In this document: positions 54,370-64,000 of the stretch, piece by piece
Numbering within the stretch: position 1 is the first letter of the stretch
How the letters are laid out: every line of letters starts with the position of its first letter
Assembly (NCBI GenBank): GCA_013791855.1
Contig: VMTA01000019.1
Location: 62,001 to 126,000 of the forward strand
From: Sideroxydans sp.
GTDB lineage: Bacteria > Pseudomonadota > Gammaproteobacteria > Burkholderiales > Gallionellaceae
Reading direction: 5' to 3'
DNA: 64,000 nt
Program-made: the position numbers and the translations under genes
The notes under the pieces: generated by a model
Seen by the model: only the letters and a program-made list of their open reading frames with translations
Database searches by the model: none
What the model was told of the DNA's origin: nothing

Positions 54370-55410
54370 ATGGAGCGACCGCACTACAGTCTGGCTGACA
54401 TCGTTGCCCGTTTCGGCGGGCAGGTGCTCGGGGACGCGCAAACTGCCATCACGCAGATCGCCACACTGGAGAAAGCCGGTCAGGGGCATATCGCCTTCCT
54501 GGCCAACGCCAAATACCGCAAGCAACTGGACGACAGTCATGCTGCTGCCGTGATACTCGGCGCAGCCGATGCCGAACTGACCCAGCGTCCGCGCATCGTC
54601 GCCGCCAATCCCTATTCCTACTTCGCCAAGCTGTCTGCTTTCCTCAATCCCCTGCGTGAATATGCATCCGGCATACATGCCAGCGCGGTGATAGCGCCGG
54701 GTGCGCATGTCTCACCGGACGCGCATATCGGTGCCAATGTGTGGGTGGGTGAGGGGGCGCGTATCGGTGCTCGCTGTGTGGTGATGGCCGGCTGTACTGT
54801 TGGTGAGCATGTGACCATGGGTGAGCAGGTGCGGTTGTATCCCAACGTCAGTGTTTATCACGGTTGCATGCTGGGCGATCATGTCATCGTGCATGCCGGT
54901 GCAGTGATCGGTGCGGACGGGTTCGGCATCGCCATGGAAGAAGGGCGCTGGCTGAAGATTCCGCAGATCGGCCGTGTCATCATCGGCGACCACGTCGAGA
55001 TCGGTGCCAACACCACCATAGACCGCGGCGCGCTGGACGACACCGTGATTGAAGAGGGCGTGAAACTGGACAACCAGATCCAGATCGCGCACAACGTGCG
55101 CATCGGTGCGCATACCGCCATCGCCGGTTGTGTTGGCATCGCGGGCAGTGCGCGTATCGGACGCTACTGCCGCATCGGCGGCGGCGCCATCATCCTTGGT
55201 CATCTGCAGGTCGCCGACGAGGTCGAAGTATCTGCCGGAACGGTGATCACCAAGAGCATAGCGAAGGGCAGCTACACCGGCACCTACCCGTTCAGCGACA
55301 ACCACGCCTGGCGGCGCAACGCGGCGCAGCTACGTCACCTGGACGAGATGGCGAAACGCATCAAACAACTTGAACACGACATTGCAACATTGAAGGGGAG
55401 AGAAGCATGA
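54370..55410 (+). CDS. lpxD: UDP-3-O-acylglucosamine N-acyltransferase
   Basis: LpxD adds the second acyl chain in lipid A synthesis. The 346-residue product has an N-terminal uridine-binding domain (about 1-100, with [15 protein letters not shown]) and a left-handed beta-helix made of hexapeptide repeats ([19 protein letters not shown] onward), with the catalytic histidine in [11 protein letters not shown] short C-terminal coil follows. Its stop overlaps the fabZ start (ATGA). Confidence 0.97.
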   Translation: MERPHYSLADIVARFGGQVLGDAQTAITQIATLEKAGQGHIAFLANAKYRKQLDDSHAAAVILGAADAELTQRPRIVAANPYSYFAKLSAFLNPLREYASGIHASAVIAPGAHVSPDAHIGANVWVGEGARIGARCVVMAGCTVGEHVTMGEQVRLYPNVSVYHGCMLGDHVIVHAGAVIGADGFGIAMEEGRWLKIPQIGRVIIGDHVEIGANTTIDRGALDDTVIEEGVKLDNQIQIAHNVRIGAHTAIAGCVGIAGSARIGRYCRIGGGAIILGHLQVADEVEVSAGTVITKSIAKGSYTGTYPFSDNHAWRRNAAQLRHLDEMAKRIKQLEHDIATLKGREA

Positions 55411-55853
55411 GCATCACCATGGACATACATGAAGTATTGGAACATCTGCCGCACCGTTATCCTTTCCTGCTGATTGATCGCGTGCTGGACGTGGTGCCGA
55501 ACGAACGCATCGTGGCACTCAAGAACGTGACCATGAATGAGCCATTCTTTCCCGGCCATTACCCGCATCATCCGGTGATGCCGGGCGTGCTGATCATCGA
55601 GGCGATGGCGCAGGCTTCAGCGCTGCTGTCATTCAAAAGTATGGGCACCAAGCCGGACGAGAACTCTGTGTACTACTTCGTGGGTATCGACAACGCGCGC
55701 TTCAAGCGTCCCGTCAGCCCCGGCGACCAATTGATCTTCCGTATGGAACTGACCATGAACCGTCGCGGTATGTTCAAGTTCAAGGGCACGGCCGAAGTGG
55801 ATGGACAGATTGCCGCTGAGGCGGAATTGATTTGCGCAATCAAGGAAAAGTAA
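55407..55853 (+). CDS. fabZ: 3-hydroxyacyl-[acyl-carrier-protein] dehydratase FabZ
   Basis: FabZ dehydrates 3-hydroxyacyl-ACP in fatty acid elongation and competes with LpxA for the hydroxyacyl substrate. The 148-residue hotdog-fold protein has [14 protein letters not shown] and the active-site stretch [20 protein letters not shown] near residue 50 (histidine and glutamate). Overlaps lpxD and lpxA on both sides. Confidence 0.97.
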   Translation: MSITMDIHEVLEHLPHRYPFLLIDRVLDVVPNERIVALKNVTMNEPFFPGHYPHHPVMPGVLIIEAMAQASALLSFKSMGTKPDENSVYYFVGIDNARFKRPVSPGDQLIFRMELTMNRRGMFKFKGTAEVDGQIAAEAELICAIKEK

Positions 55854-56632
55854 TGATCGAATTGCGCCATCCGACTGCGATCATCCATCCGGGTGCGAAA
55901 CTGGCCGACGATGTCAGCGTTGGCCCTTACACCATCATCGGCGAGCACGTCGAGATTGGTGCCGGCACCACGGTCGGCCCGCATGTGGTCATCAACGGCC
56001 ACACCACCATCGGCAAGAACAACCGCATCTTCCAGTTCTCCTCGCTGGGCGAGATCCCGCAGGACAAGAAATATGCGAACGAGCCGACACGGTTGGAGAT
56101 CGGCGACAACAACATGATCCGTGAGTTCTGCACCTTCAACCTGGGCACTGCACAGGACAAGGGTGTGACGCGCGTCGGCAACAATAATTGGATCATGGCC
56201 TATGTGCATCTGGCGCATGATTGCCAGGTCGGCAACAACACCATCTTCGCCAACAATGCGCAGTTGGCGGGGCATGTGATCGTGGACGACTATGCCATAT
56301 TGGGCGGATTCACCGTGGTGCACCAGTTCGTGCAGATTGGTGCGCATGTCATCACCGGCATGGGCAGTATCCTGTTTCAGGATATCCCGACTTATGTCAC
56401 CGTTTCCGGCAATCCTGCCGCGCCGCACGGCACCAATTCGGAAGGTCTGAAGCGGCGCGGATTCTCCAGTGCTGCTGTGATGGCGATCAAACGCGCATAC
56501 AAGACCCTGTACAAATCCAGCATGACACTGGAAGAAGCGAAGGCGGCGCTTGCCACGCAGGCAGCCGAGCATCCCGAGCTACAGGCCATGGTCGAATTCC
56601 TCGGACGTACCCAGCGCGGCATCGTCCGATAA
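55853..56632 (+). CDS. lpxA: UDP-N-acetylglucosamine acyltransferase
   Basis: LpxA starts lipid A synthesis by moving hydroxyacyl from ACP to UDP-GlcNAc. The 259-residue product is mostly hexapeptide repeats (VSVGPYTIIGEHVEIGAGT) and has the catalytic histidine in YVHLAHDCQVGNN near residue 120, followed by a C-terminal helical domain. The ATG at 55853 overlaps the fabZ stop (TAATG). Confidence 0.97.
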   Translation: MIELRHPTAIIHPGAKLADDVSVGPYTIIGEHVEIGAGTTVGPHVVINGHTTIGKNNRIFQFSSLGEIPQDKKYANEPTRLEIGDNNMIREFCTFNLGTAQDKGVTRVGNNNWIMAYVHLAHDCQVGNNTIFANNAQLAGHVIVDDYAILGGFTVVHQFVQIGAHVITGMGSILFQDIPTYVTVSGNPAAPHGTNSEGLKRRGFSSAAVMAIKRAYKTLYKSSMTLEEAKAALATQAAEHPELQAMVEFLGRTQRGIVR

Positions 56633-56634
56633 TC

Positions 56635-57798
56635 ATGACTGAACCTGTCAAGACCATCGCCATCGTGGCGGGTGAGGCATCGGGCGACATGCTGGCCAGC
56701 ATGCTGATGCAGGCCATCAAGCAAGCCTATCCTGCCGTGCGTTTCATCGGTATCGGCGGCCCCAAGATGCAGGCGGTCGGTATGGAGATCCTGTTTCCTT
56801 TGGAAAAGCTTGCGGTGCGCGGTTATGTCGAAGTGCTGCGCCACTACCGCGAGATCGTCGGCATCCGCAGCCAGTTGCGCAAACGATTCCTCGCGCAAAA
56901 ACCGGACTTGTTCATCGGCGTGGATGCCCCCGATTTCAATCTCGACCTCGAAATGGCATTGAAGTCGCATGGCATTCCCACCGTGCACTACGTCAGTCCT
57001 TCCATCTGGGCCTGGCGCGGCGAGCGCATCAATAAGATCAAGCAGGCCGTCTCGCACATGCTGGCGCTGTTCCCGTTCGAGGCACCTTTGTACGAGCAAG
57101 CCGGTGTGCCGGTCACCTATGTTGGCCATCCGCTGGCTGACTTTATGCCCGAGCAACCCAACCGTGCCGCGATGCGCGAGCAGATGCGCATCCTGCCCAA
57201 GACGGCCAAGGTGTTCGCCCTGTTGCCGGGCAGTCGCCAGAGCGAGGTGCGCCAGCTTGCCGAGACTTATATTGAGACGGCCAAGCTGATCTGGCAGCAA
57301 TGTCCCGAAGCGCAATTTCTGGTGCCGCTGGCTACGCGCGAGACGCGCAACATCTTCGAGAAGGTACTGTGGAAGCTGCACGCGCAGGATCTGCCTATGA
57401 CGCTGTTGTTCGGTCACGCGCATGACGCGATGATCGCCGCCGACGGTGTACTGGTCGCCTCCGGTACCGCCACGCTGGAAGCTGCATTGCTCAAACGTCC
57501 CATGGTCATCACCTACAAGATGCCGGCGCTGTCGTGGTGGATGCACAAGCGCAAGATGTATCAGCGCTGGGTTGGTCTGCCTAATATCCTGGCCGGGCGA
57601 TTCGTGGTGCCCGAGATATTGCAGGACGATGCGACCCCGCAGAATCTGGCGCAGGCATTGCTGAATCTGGTCAATAACAAGGCCGCGGTAGCGGAATTGC
57701 AGCAGACCTTCACCGCGATGCATCACAGCTTGCGCCAGAACACGGCGCAGAAAGCGGCGGCAGCCATCCTGCCGTTTCTGGTGAAAGATGCAGGCTGA
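56635..57798 (+). CDS. lpxB: Lipid-A-disaccharide synthase
   Basis: LpxB joins two acylated glucosamines to the tetraacyl disaccharide. The 387-residue product has [15 protein letters not shown] at the N-terminus, [10 protein letters not shown] and [20 protein letters not shown] near residue 120, and the glycosyltransferase end with [20 protein letters not shown] near 280. The start is two bases after lpxA. It overlaps rnhB by 11 bases. Confidence 0.96.
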   Translation: MTEPVKTIAIVAGEASGDMLASMLMQAIKQAYPAVRFIGIGGPKMQAVGMEILFPLEKLAVRGYVEVLRHYREIVGIRSQLRKRFLAQKPDLFIGVDAPDFNLDLEMALKSHGIPTVHYVSPSIWAWRGERINKIKQAVSHMLALFPFEAPLYEQAGVPVTYVGHPLADFMPEQPNRAAMREQMRILPKTAKVFALLPGSRQSEVRQLAETYIETAKLIWQQCPEAQFLVPLATRETRNIFEKVLWKLHAQDLPMTLLFGHAHDAMIAADGVLVASGTATLEAALLKRPMVITYKMPALSWWMHKRKMYQRWVGLPNILAGRFVVPEILQDDATPQNLAQALLNLVNNKAAVAELQQTFTAMHHSLRQNTAQKAAAAILPFLVKDAG

Positions 57799-58384
57799 AC
57801 TGCTGATCTGCGGCGTGGACGAGGCCGGCCGTGGTCCCTTGGCCGGGCCGGTGAGTGCCGCAGCGGTGATCCTCGATCCGGCTCGTCCCATCGTCGGATT
57901 GGCTGATTCCAAAAAATTGAGCGAGAAGCAGCGCGACCGTCTGGCCCCCATCATCCGCGCGCAGGCATTGGCCTGGTGCGTGGCCTATGCCGAGCCTGAC
58001 GAGATCGATGAGATCAACATCCTGCAAGCGACCTTGCTGGCGATGAAACGTGCCGTGGAAGGTTTGTCGATCCGTCCGCAGCAGGTGCTGGTGGATGGAC
58101 TGTATTGTCCGGATACCGGCATCCCCAGCGAGGCCATCGTCAAGGGTGACAGCAAAGTGGCAGCTATCTCTGCCGCATCCATTCTGGCCAAGACCGCGCG
58201 CGACGAGATCATGCTGCGCATGCATGAACGCTATCCGCAATACGGTTTTGATGCACACAAGGGTTATCCTACGGCTGTTCATCTGGCTGCATTGCGTACG
58301 CACGGTGTGCTGGACATCCATCGACTATCATTCAAACCGGTGCGAGAAGCGATCGCACCCATTACTCAGGAGAGATCATGCTGA
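57788..58384 (+). CDS. rnhB: Ribonuclease HII
   Basis: RNase HII removes ribonucleotides from DNA and RNA-DNA hybrids. The 198-residue product has the metal-site motif [16 protein letters not shown] at the N-terminus (D and E), [11 protein letters not shown], and [13 protein letters not shown] with the third acidic residue. The C-terminal [17 protein letters not shown] is typical. Starts inside lpxB. Confidence 0.96.
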   Translation: MQAELLICGVDEAGRGPLAGPVSAAAVILDPARPIVGLADSKKLSEKQRDRLAPIIRAQALAWCVAYAEPDEIDEINILQATLLAMKRAVEGLSIRPQQVLVDGLYCPDTGIPSEAIVKGDSKVAAISAASILAKTARDEIMLRMHERYPQYGFDAHKGYPTAVHLAALRTHGVLDIHRLSFKPVREAIAPITQERSC

Positions 58385-58836
58385 CATTTTTGAAATTGTT
58401 ACATCTTTTTGGCGTTGTCGTTTGGGTCGGCGGGATGTTCTTCGCTTACCTGGTGCTGCGTCCGGTTGCGGCCGACGTGTTGCAACCGCCGGAACGTCTG
58501 CGTCTGTGGAACGGCGTGTTCAGCCGCTTCTTCAACTGGGTATGGCTGTCCATCGGTGCCATCTTGCTCAGCGGCCTGTATCTGATCTACCTGTATGGCG
58601 GCATGGGCAATGTAGGCCACTATGTGCACACGATGCTGCTGCTCGGTCTGGTGATGGTCGCCGTCTATGTGTATGTGTTCTTCGGCTGCTTCGTGCCCTT
58701 CAGCCTGCATGTCGAGAAGGAGCACTGGAAGGAGGCGGGTGCCTTGCTGGGCAAGATACGCAAACTTGTCGCCATCAATCTGTCATTGGGAGTGCTTACG
58801 CTGGCGGTCGCCACCATAGGCGTTCAATTCGGTTAA
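58378..58836 (+). CDS. CopD-like four-helix membrane protein
   Basis: A 152-residue protein with four hydrophobic helices: [24 protein letters not shown], then [40 protein letters not shown] and [20 protein letters not shown]. The [15 protein letters not shown] start is typical of CopD-type domains; conserved histidines (H9, H81) could bind heme or copper. Function is unproven. It overlaps the rnhB stop by seven bases and may be read from the same mRNA. Confidence 0.75.
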   Translation: MLTFLKLLHLFGVVVWVGGMFFAYLVLRPVAADVLQPPERLRLWNGVFSRFFNWVWLSIGAILLSGLYLIYLYGGMGNVGHYVHTMLLLGLVMVAVYVYVFFGCFVPFSLHVEKEHWKEAGALLGKIRKLVAINLSLGVLTLAVATIGVQFG

Positions 58837-58846
58837 GGAGAGAAGT

Positions 58847-59089
58847 ATGCGAAAGATCGTATTCGTTCTGATATGCGCAGTGATCGGCATGGCCATCGGC
58901 TACGGTATCTTCGGCAAGATCGCCGGTCACTATGTCAGTTTGAACAGCCTGCTCTCGTTCGGCGGCAACGCCTTGCAGAGCGCGTGGAGCTCCGTGTCTG
59001 GTCTGGCAGAGATGCGTAACAAGATACTACTGTGCGGTGCGGGTGGTGCGATAGTGGGTTTTCTGTTGTCGACCAGGCTGAAAAAATGA
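58847..59089 (+). CDS. Small two-helix membrane protein, 80 aa
   Basis: Eighty residues with two hydrophobic stretches (IVFVLICAVIGMAIGYGIFG and ILLCGAGGAIVGFLLST) joined by a soluble middle, and a basic end (RLKK). I do not recognise it. It follows the CopD-like gene by 10 bases with AAGGAGAG before the ATG, so translation is credible. The uvrB start is 32 bases downstream. Confidence 0.62.
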   Translation: MRKIVFVLICAVIGMAIGYGIFGKIAGHYVSLNSLLSFGGNALQSAWSSVSGLAEMRNKILLCGAGGAIVGFLLSTRLKK

Positions 59090-59121
59090 AACTGCGGTGC
59101 GCTGAGTAGCGTCCGAGATAC

Positions 59122-61142
<2,021 letters not shown>

Positions 61143-61146
<4 letters not shown>

Positions 61147-61637
61147 GTCGAAGCATGAAAGTCGGCGTCCTGTTCGTCTGCATGGGCAACATCTGCCGTT
61201 CACCGACGGCGGAAGCCGTGTTCCGTCACTGCGTCGAGAAGGCCGGGCTGGCGGATGTCATTCACATCGATTCGGCAGGCACGCACGATTACCATATCGG
61301 TGATGCACCCGATCCGCGTACGCAACAGGCTGCGCAACGGCGCGGCTACGAGATGAGCTGTCTGCGGGGGCGGCAGGCGGAGGCGGCTGACTTCGCGCGT
61401 TTTGATTATGTGCTGGCGATGGATGAAGCCAATCTGTCGAACCTGCAAAGATTGCGGCCGCGTGATGCGCAAAGCCATCTGGGACTTTTCCTTGAGTTCG
61501 CCGAACATCACAGCGAGCGCGAAGTGCCTGATCCGTATTACGGCGGCGAAGACGGTTTTGAGCGGGTGCTGGACATGGTGGAGGATGCCGCAGCGGGATT
61601 GCTCAAGCATATCCGCAGTCGACATCTGACCCGCTGA
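61143..61637 (+). CDS. Low molecular weight protein-tyrosine phosphatase
   Basis: A 164-residue arsenate-reductase-like/LMW-PTP fold enzyme. The phosphate loop [15 protein letters not shown] near residue 15 (Cys and Arg of CX5R) and the acid loop [12 protein letters not shown] with the catalytic aspartate are both present. Substrate unknown; such enzymes can act on exopolysaccharide kinases. The start is either GTG 61143, overlapping the uvrB stop, or ATG 61155, which would remove four residues; I keep GTG because of the overlap. Confidence 0.92.
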
Positions 61638-61653
61638 TCGATTCGCAGGCAAT

Positions 61654-61683
61654 AAAAAACGCACGGCATGCCGTGCGTTTTTT
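61654..61683. terminator. Bidirectional terminator between phosphatase gene and rne
   Basis: A perfect 30-base palindrome: six A's, ACGCACGGC-type arm and its complement, centred on GCATGC at 61668.5, ending in six T's. It can end transcription from both strands; the two genes converge here. Confidence 0.87.
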
Positions 61684-61701
61684 ATTGTTTCCATCTGATA
61701 C

Positions 61702-64000
61702 TTATTTCGGTGATCGGGTCTCCACCATTTGCAGCGGTTCGCTGTTTTCCATGGTGTAGATCTCACGCGGACGCTGACGACGACGCGGTGCATGGGCCGT
61801 CATTTCCGGTGCCGGTACGACGACGGAGGCGGCCTTGTTCGGGTCGGTCTCTATCAGCGTCAGGCCGATGCTGCTCAGGTCCGCCACAATCGCTTCCTTG
61901 TGGGCAACGACAGGTGCCGGCGCTGCTGCGACAGGCGCAACAGCCGCTGCTGCTGGCTTGCTGGTCGGATGGCACACGATCTCTGTTGGTTTGACCGGAC
62001 GTGTCATGCCAGCCGGATACGCCACATACTCAGAAGGCTTGACGCGTGCCGGGGTAGCAGCTTGCTGTGCGACCGGTGCTTGTGCCGCCTGCGAGGAAGT
62101 CGCGGCGTCATTCAGCTCCGGTGTATCCAGCTGCTCACGACGCTCGCGTTCACGGCGACCACCGCGACGACCGCGCTTGCGACCGCCTTCACGTGGTTGG
62201 CCATCCTGACCTTGCTGCTCGGGGGCTGCAACCGGCAGGGATTCCAGTACAGGCTTGCTTGCGTCATTTTCCTGACGCGGTGGGCGCGGTTGGCGTTCTT
62301 TGCGATTCGGCTGTTGTTCTTTGTCGTTGTTGGCTTGGCGCGGCGCTTCGTCACGTTCGCGGCGAGGCTTCTTGCCGGCTTCGTTGCGTTCGCCTTTTTC
62401 AGTGCGATCACCCTTTTCACCACGCTCGCCACCCCGGTCACGGCGCTTGTCGCCGCGTTCGCGACGTCCATTGTTGCGGCTGCCGCTCTTGCGTGTCTCG
62501 GCGGCCGGTTTCTCGGGCTCGCTTTCACCGCCCAGTGATTTGATCCAGCCGAACAGGCTGCCGAGCAGCGAGGTTTTCTTCTCCTCGACTTTTTCGGTGT
62601 GCTTCGGTGCAGGCTGTGTCGGGGTGATGCTGCGCACGGCGGCTTGCGGGCGCTGTGCAATCTTGCTTTCGGGGGTGGAAGTGACCGGCTTGGCTTCTTC
62701 CGGCGCCACGACCTGTTTGTAGCTGGGCTGCATGTGCTCAGGCGTGATGTCGTCCATGCGCAGACGGTCCACCGAGTAGTGCGGTGTCTCCATGTGCGGG
62801 TTGGGGATCAGTGTGATGCGCACTTTGAAACGCTGTTCGATGCGGTTGATGTCCGAACGTTTCTCGTTCAGCAGGAAGGTGGCAACATCCACCGGCACTT
62901 GCGCGTAGATGGCGGCGCTGCTGTCTTTCATCGCTTCTTCCTGGATGATGCGCAGGATGTTCAAAGCGGAAGATTCCGTACCGCGGATGTGGCCGATACC
63001 GTTACAGCGCGGGCAAGTGGAGTGATTGCCTTCTTCCAGGCTGGGGGCCAGACGCTGGCGCGACAGTTCTAGCAGGCCGAAGCGCGAGATCTTCGCGCTC
63101 TGGATGCGGGCACGGTCGAAGTGCAGGGCATCGCGCAGACGATCTTCCACCGCGCGCTGGTTCTTGGTCGATTCCATATCGATGAAGTCGATCACGATCA
63201 GGCCGCCCAAGTCGCGCAGGCGCAATTGGCGGGCGATCTCGTCGGCGGCTTCCAGATTGGTGTTGAGCGCGGTGGTCTCGATATCGCTGCCGCGCGTGGA
63301 ACGTGCAGAGTTGATGTCGATGGCGGTCAGCGCTTCGGTGTGGTCGATCACGATGGCGCCGCCGGAAGGCAGGTTCACTTGGCGCGCATGCGCCGATTCG
63401 ATCTGGTGTTCGATCTGGAAGCGCGAGAACAGTGGCACGTCATCGTGATAACGCTTGATGCGGTTCACGTGGTCCGGCATCACCGTACCCATGAAAGCCT
63501 GTGCCTGTTCGAAGATGTCGTCGGTGTCGACCAGGATCTCGCCGATGTCCGGGTTGAAGTAGTCGCGGATGGCGCGCACTACCAGGCTGCTTTCCAGATA
63601 GATCAGGGAAGGGGCCTTCTCGGACTGCGAAGCGCCTTCGATGGCGTCCCACAGTTGCTTGAGGTAGTTCAGGTCCCACTGCAGTTCTTCGGCGTTGCGG
63701 CCGATGCCTGCAGTGCGGGCGATGATGCTCATGCCCTTGGGGACGTCGATCTGTGCCAGTGTGTCGCGCAGTTCGTTGCGGTCTTCGCCTTCGATGCGGC
63801 GCGATACGCCGCCGCCGTTCGGGTTGTTCGGCATCAGCACCACATAACGACCGGCCAGACTGATGTAAGTGGTGAGGGCTGCGCCCTTGTTGCCGCGCTC
63901 GTCCTTTTCGACTTGCACCAGCAGTTCCTGGCCTTCTCTCAGCGCTTCCTTGATGCTGGGACGGCTACCGGCGCCCGCTTGGTAATACTGCGGGGCAACT
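61702..64000 (-). CDS. rne: Ribonuclease E, 3' portion (partial at window end)
   Basis: RNase E starts mRNA decay and processes rRNA and tRNA. The gene runs off the right edge; about the first 100 residues (S1 domain) are outside. Visible are LVQVEKDERGNKGAALTTYISLAGRYVVLMPNN, the catalytic aspartates in VIDHTEALTAIDINSARSTRG and GGLIVIDFIDMES, and the zinc-link CPRCNGIGH. The C-terminal half is long, disordered and rich in Arg, Glu, Pro and Lys, the degradosome scaffold. Full-length RNase E rather than RNase G because of this tail. It ends before the bidirectional terminator. Confidence 0.95.
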   Translation of the reverse strand, partial: VAPQYYQAGAGSRPSIKEALREGQELLVQVEKDERGNKGAALTTYISLAGRYVVLMPNNPNGGGVSRRIEGEDRNELRDTLAQIDVPKGMSIIARTAGIGRNAEELQWDLNYLKQLWDAIEGASQSEKAPSLIYLESSLVVRAIRDYFNPDIGEILVDTDDIFEQAQAFMGTVMPDHVNRIKRYHDDVPLFSRFQIEHQIESAHARQVNLPSGGAIVIDHTEALTAIDINSARSTRGSDIETTALNTNLEAADEIARQLRLRDLGGLIVIDFIDMESTKNQRAVEDRLRDALHFDRARIQSAKISRFGLLELSRQRLAPSLEEGNHSTCPRCNGIGHIRGTESSALNILRIIQEEAMKDSSAAIYAQVPVDVATFLLNEKRSDINRIEQRFKVRITLIPNPHMETPHYSVDRLRMDDITPEHMQPSYKQVVAPEEAKPVTSTPESKIAQRPQAAVRSITPTQPAPKHTEKVEEKKTSLLGSLFGWIKSLGGESEPEKPAAETRKSGSRNNGRRERGDKRRDRGGERGEKGDRTEKGERNEAGKKPRRERDEAPRQANNDKEQQPNRKERQPRPPRQENDASKPVLESLPVAAPEQQGQDGQPREGGRKRGRRGGRRERERREQLDTPELNDAATSSQAAQAPVAQQAATPARVKPSEYVAYPAGMTRPVKPTEIVCHPTSKPAAAAVAPVAAAPAPVVAHKEAIVADLSSIGLTLIETDPNKAASVVVPAPEMTAHAPRRRQRPREIYTMENSEPLQMVETRSPK

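Overview
The window reads as a chromosomal segment of a chemolithotrophic betaproteobacterium. Gene content (reverse-type APS reductase with AprM, ATP sulfurylase, SoeABC, soxYZ, flavocytochrome c sulfide dehydrogenase, TusA/DsrE2, hydrogenase maturation HypE) points to a sulfur oxidiser. The housekeeping block rpsB-tsf-pyrH-frr-uppS-cdsA-dxr-rseP-bamA-skp-lpxD-fabZ-lpxA-lpxB-rnhB has the order typical of beta/gammaproteobacteria. A relative of Gallionellaceae (for example Sideroxydans) is my best guess; this is inference from gene content, not a database result.

Layout. 1-5100: end of a hydrogenase maturation cluster (hypE) facing a minus-strand set (a DsrC/TusE-family protein without redox cysteines, two orphan small proteins, a HIT protein), a DUF4279 gene on plus, and a minus-strand operon (small unknown, SlyD-like FKBP, TPR protein). 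5100-21440 onward: sulfur island. Minus strand: sat-aprM-aprB-aprA. Diverging from it on plus: soeA-soeB-soeC-sulP-SLC13 permease-soxY-soxZ-fccA-fccB, then tusA-dsrE2-fadL family porin. Together these would take sulfide/thiosulfate-derived sulfur through carrier proteins to sulfite and then to sulfate by both the APS and the Soe routes, with two anion transporters for export or import. 23372-30380: typA, rmuC, an unrecognised EF-hand membrane protein, nadE. 30351-33031: a Fur-boxed minus-strand set (porin, FMN-binding protein, b-type membrane protein) diverging from fur. 33112-44000: glnB, a heme-c-motif diguanylate cyclase, smr, trxB, mltB, an NlpC/P60 lipoprotein, apbC, surE-pcm-nlpD, a radical SAM protein and a degenerate EAL protein. 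44100-59090: the translation/envelope/lipid A superoperon, ending with a CopD-like protein and a small membrane protein. 59122-64000: uvrB, a low-molecular-weight phosphatase, and the 3' part of rne on minus.

Most notable points: soeA carries a single in-frame TAG at 10713-10715 with an otherwise intact reading frame on both sides; the sat/soe divergent region and the tusA promoter share a two-part sequence motif at the same distance from the candidate -10 box; a Fur-controlled porin/FMN/b-heme operon; a c-heme-motif GGDEF protein; and facing heptamer repeat arrays directly before uppS. I saw no tRNA, rRNA, CRISPR array, insertion sequence or prophage. No gene-free stretch exceeds 300 bases; the longest are 9692-9968 and 43976-44258, both described below.
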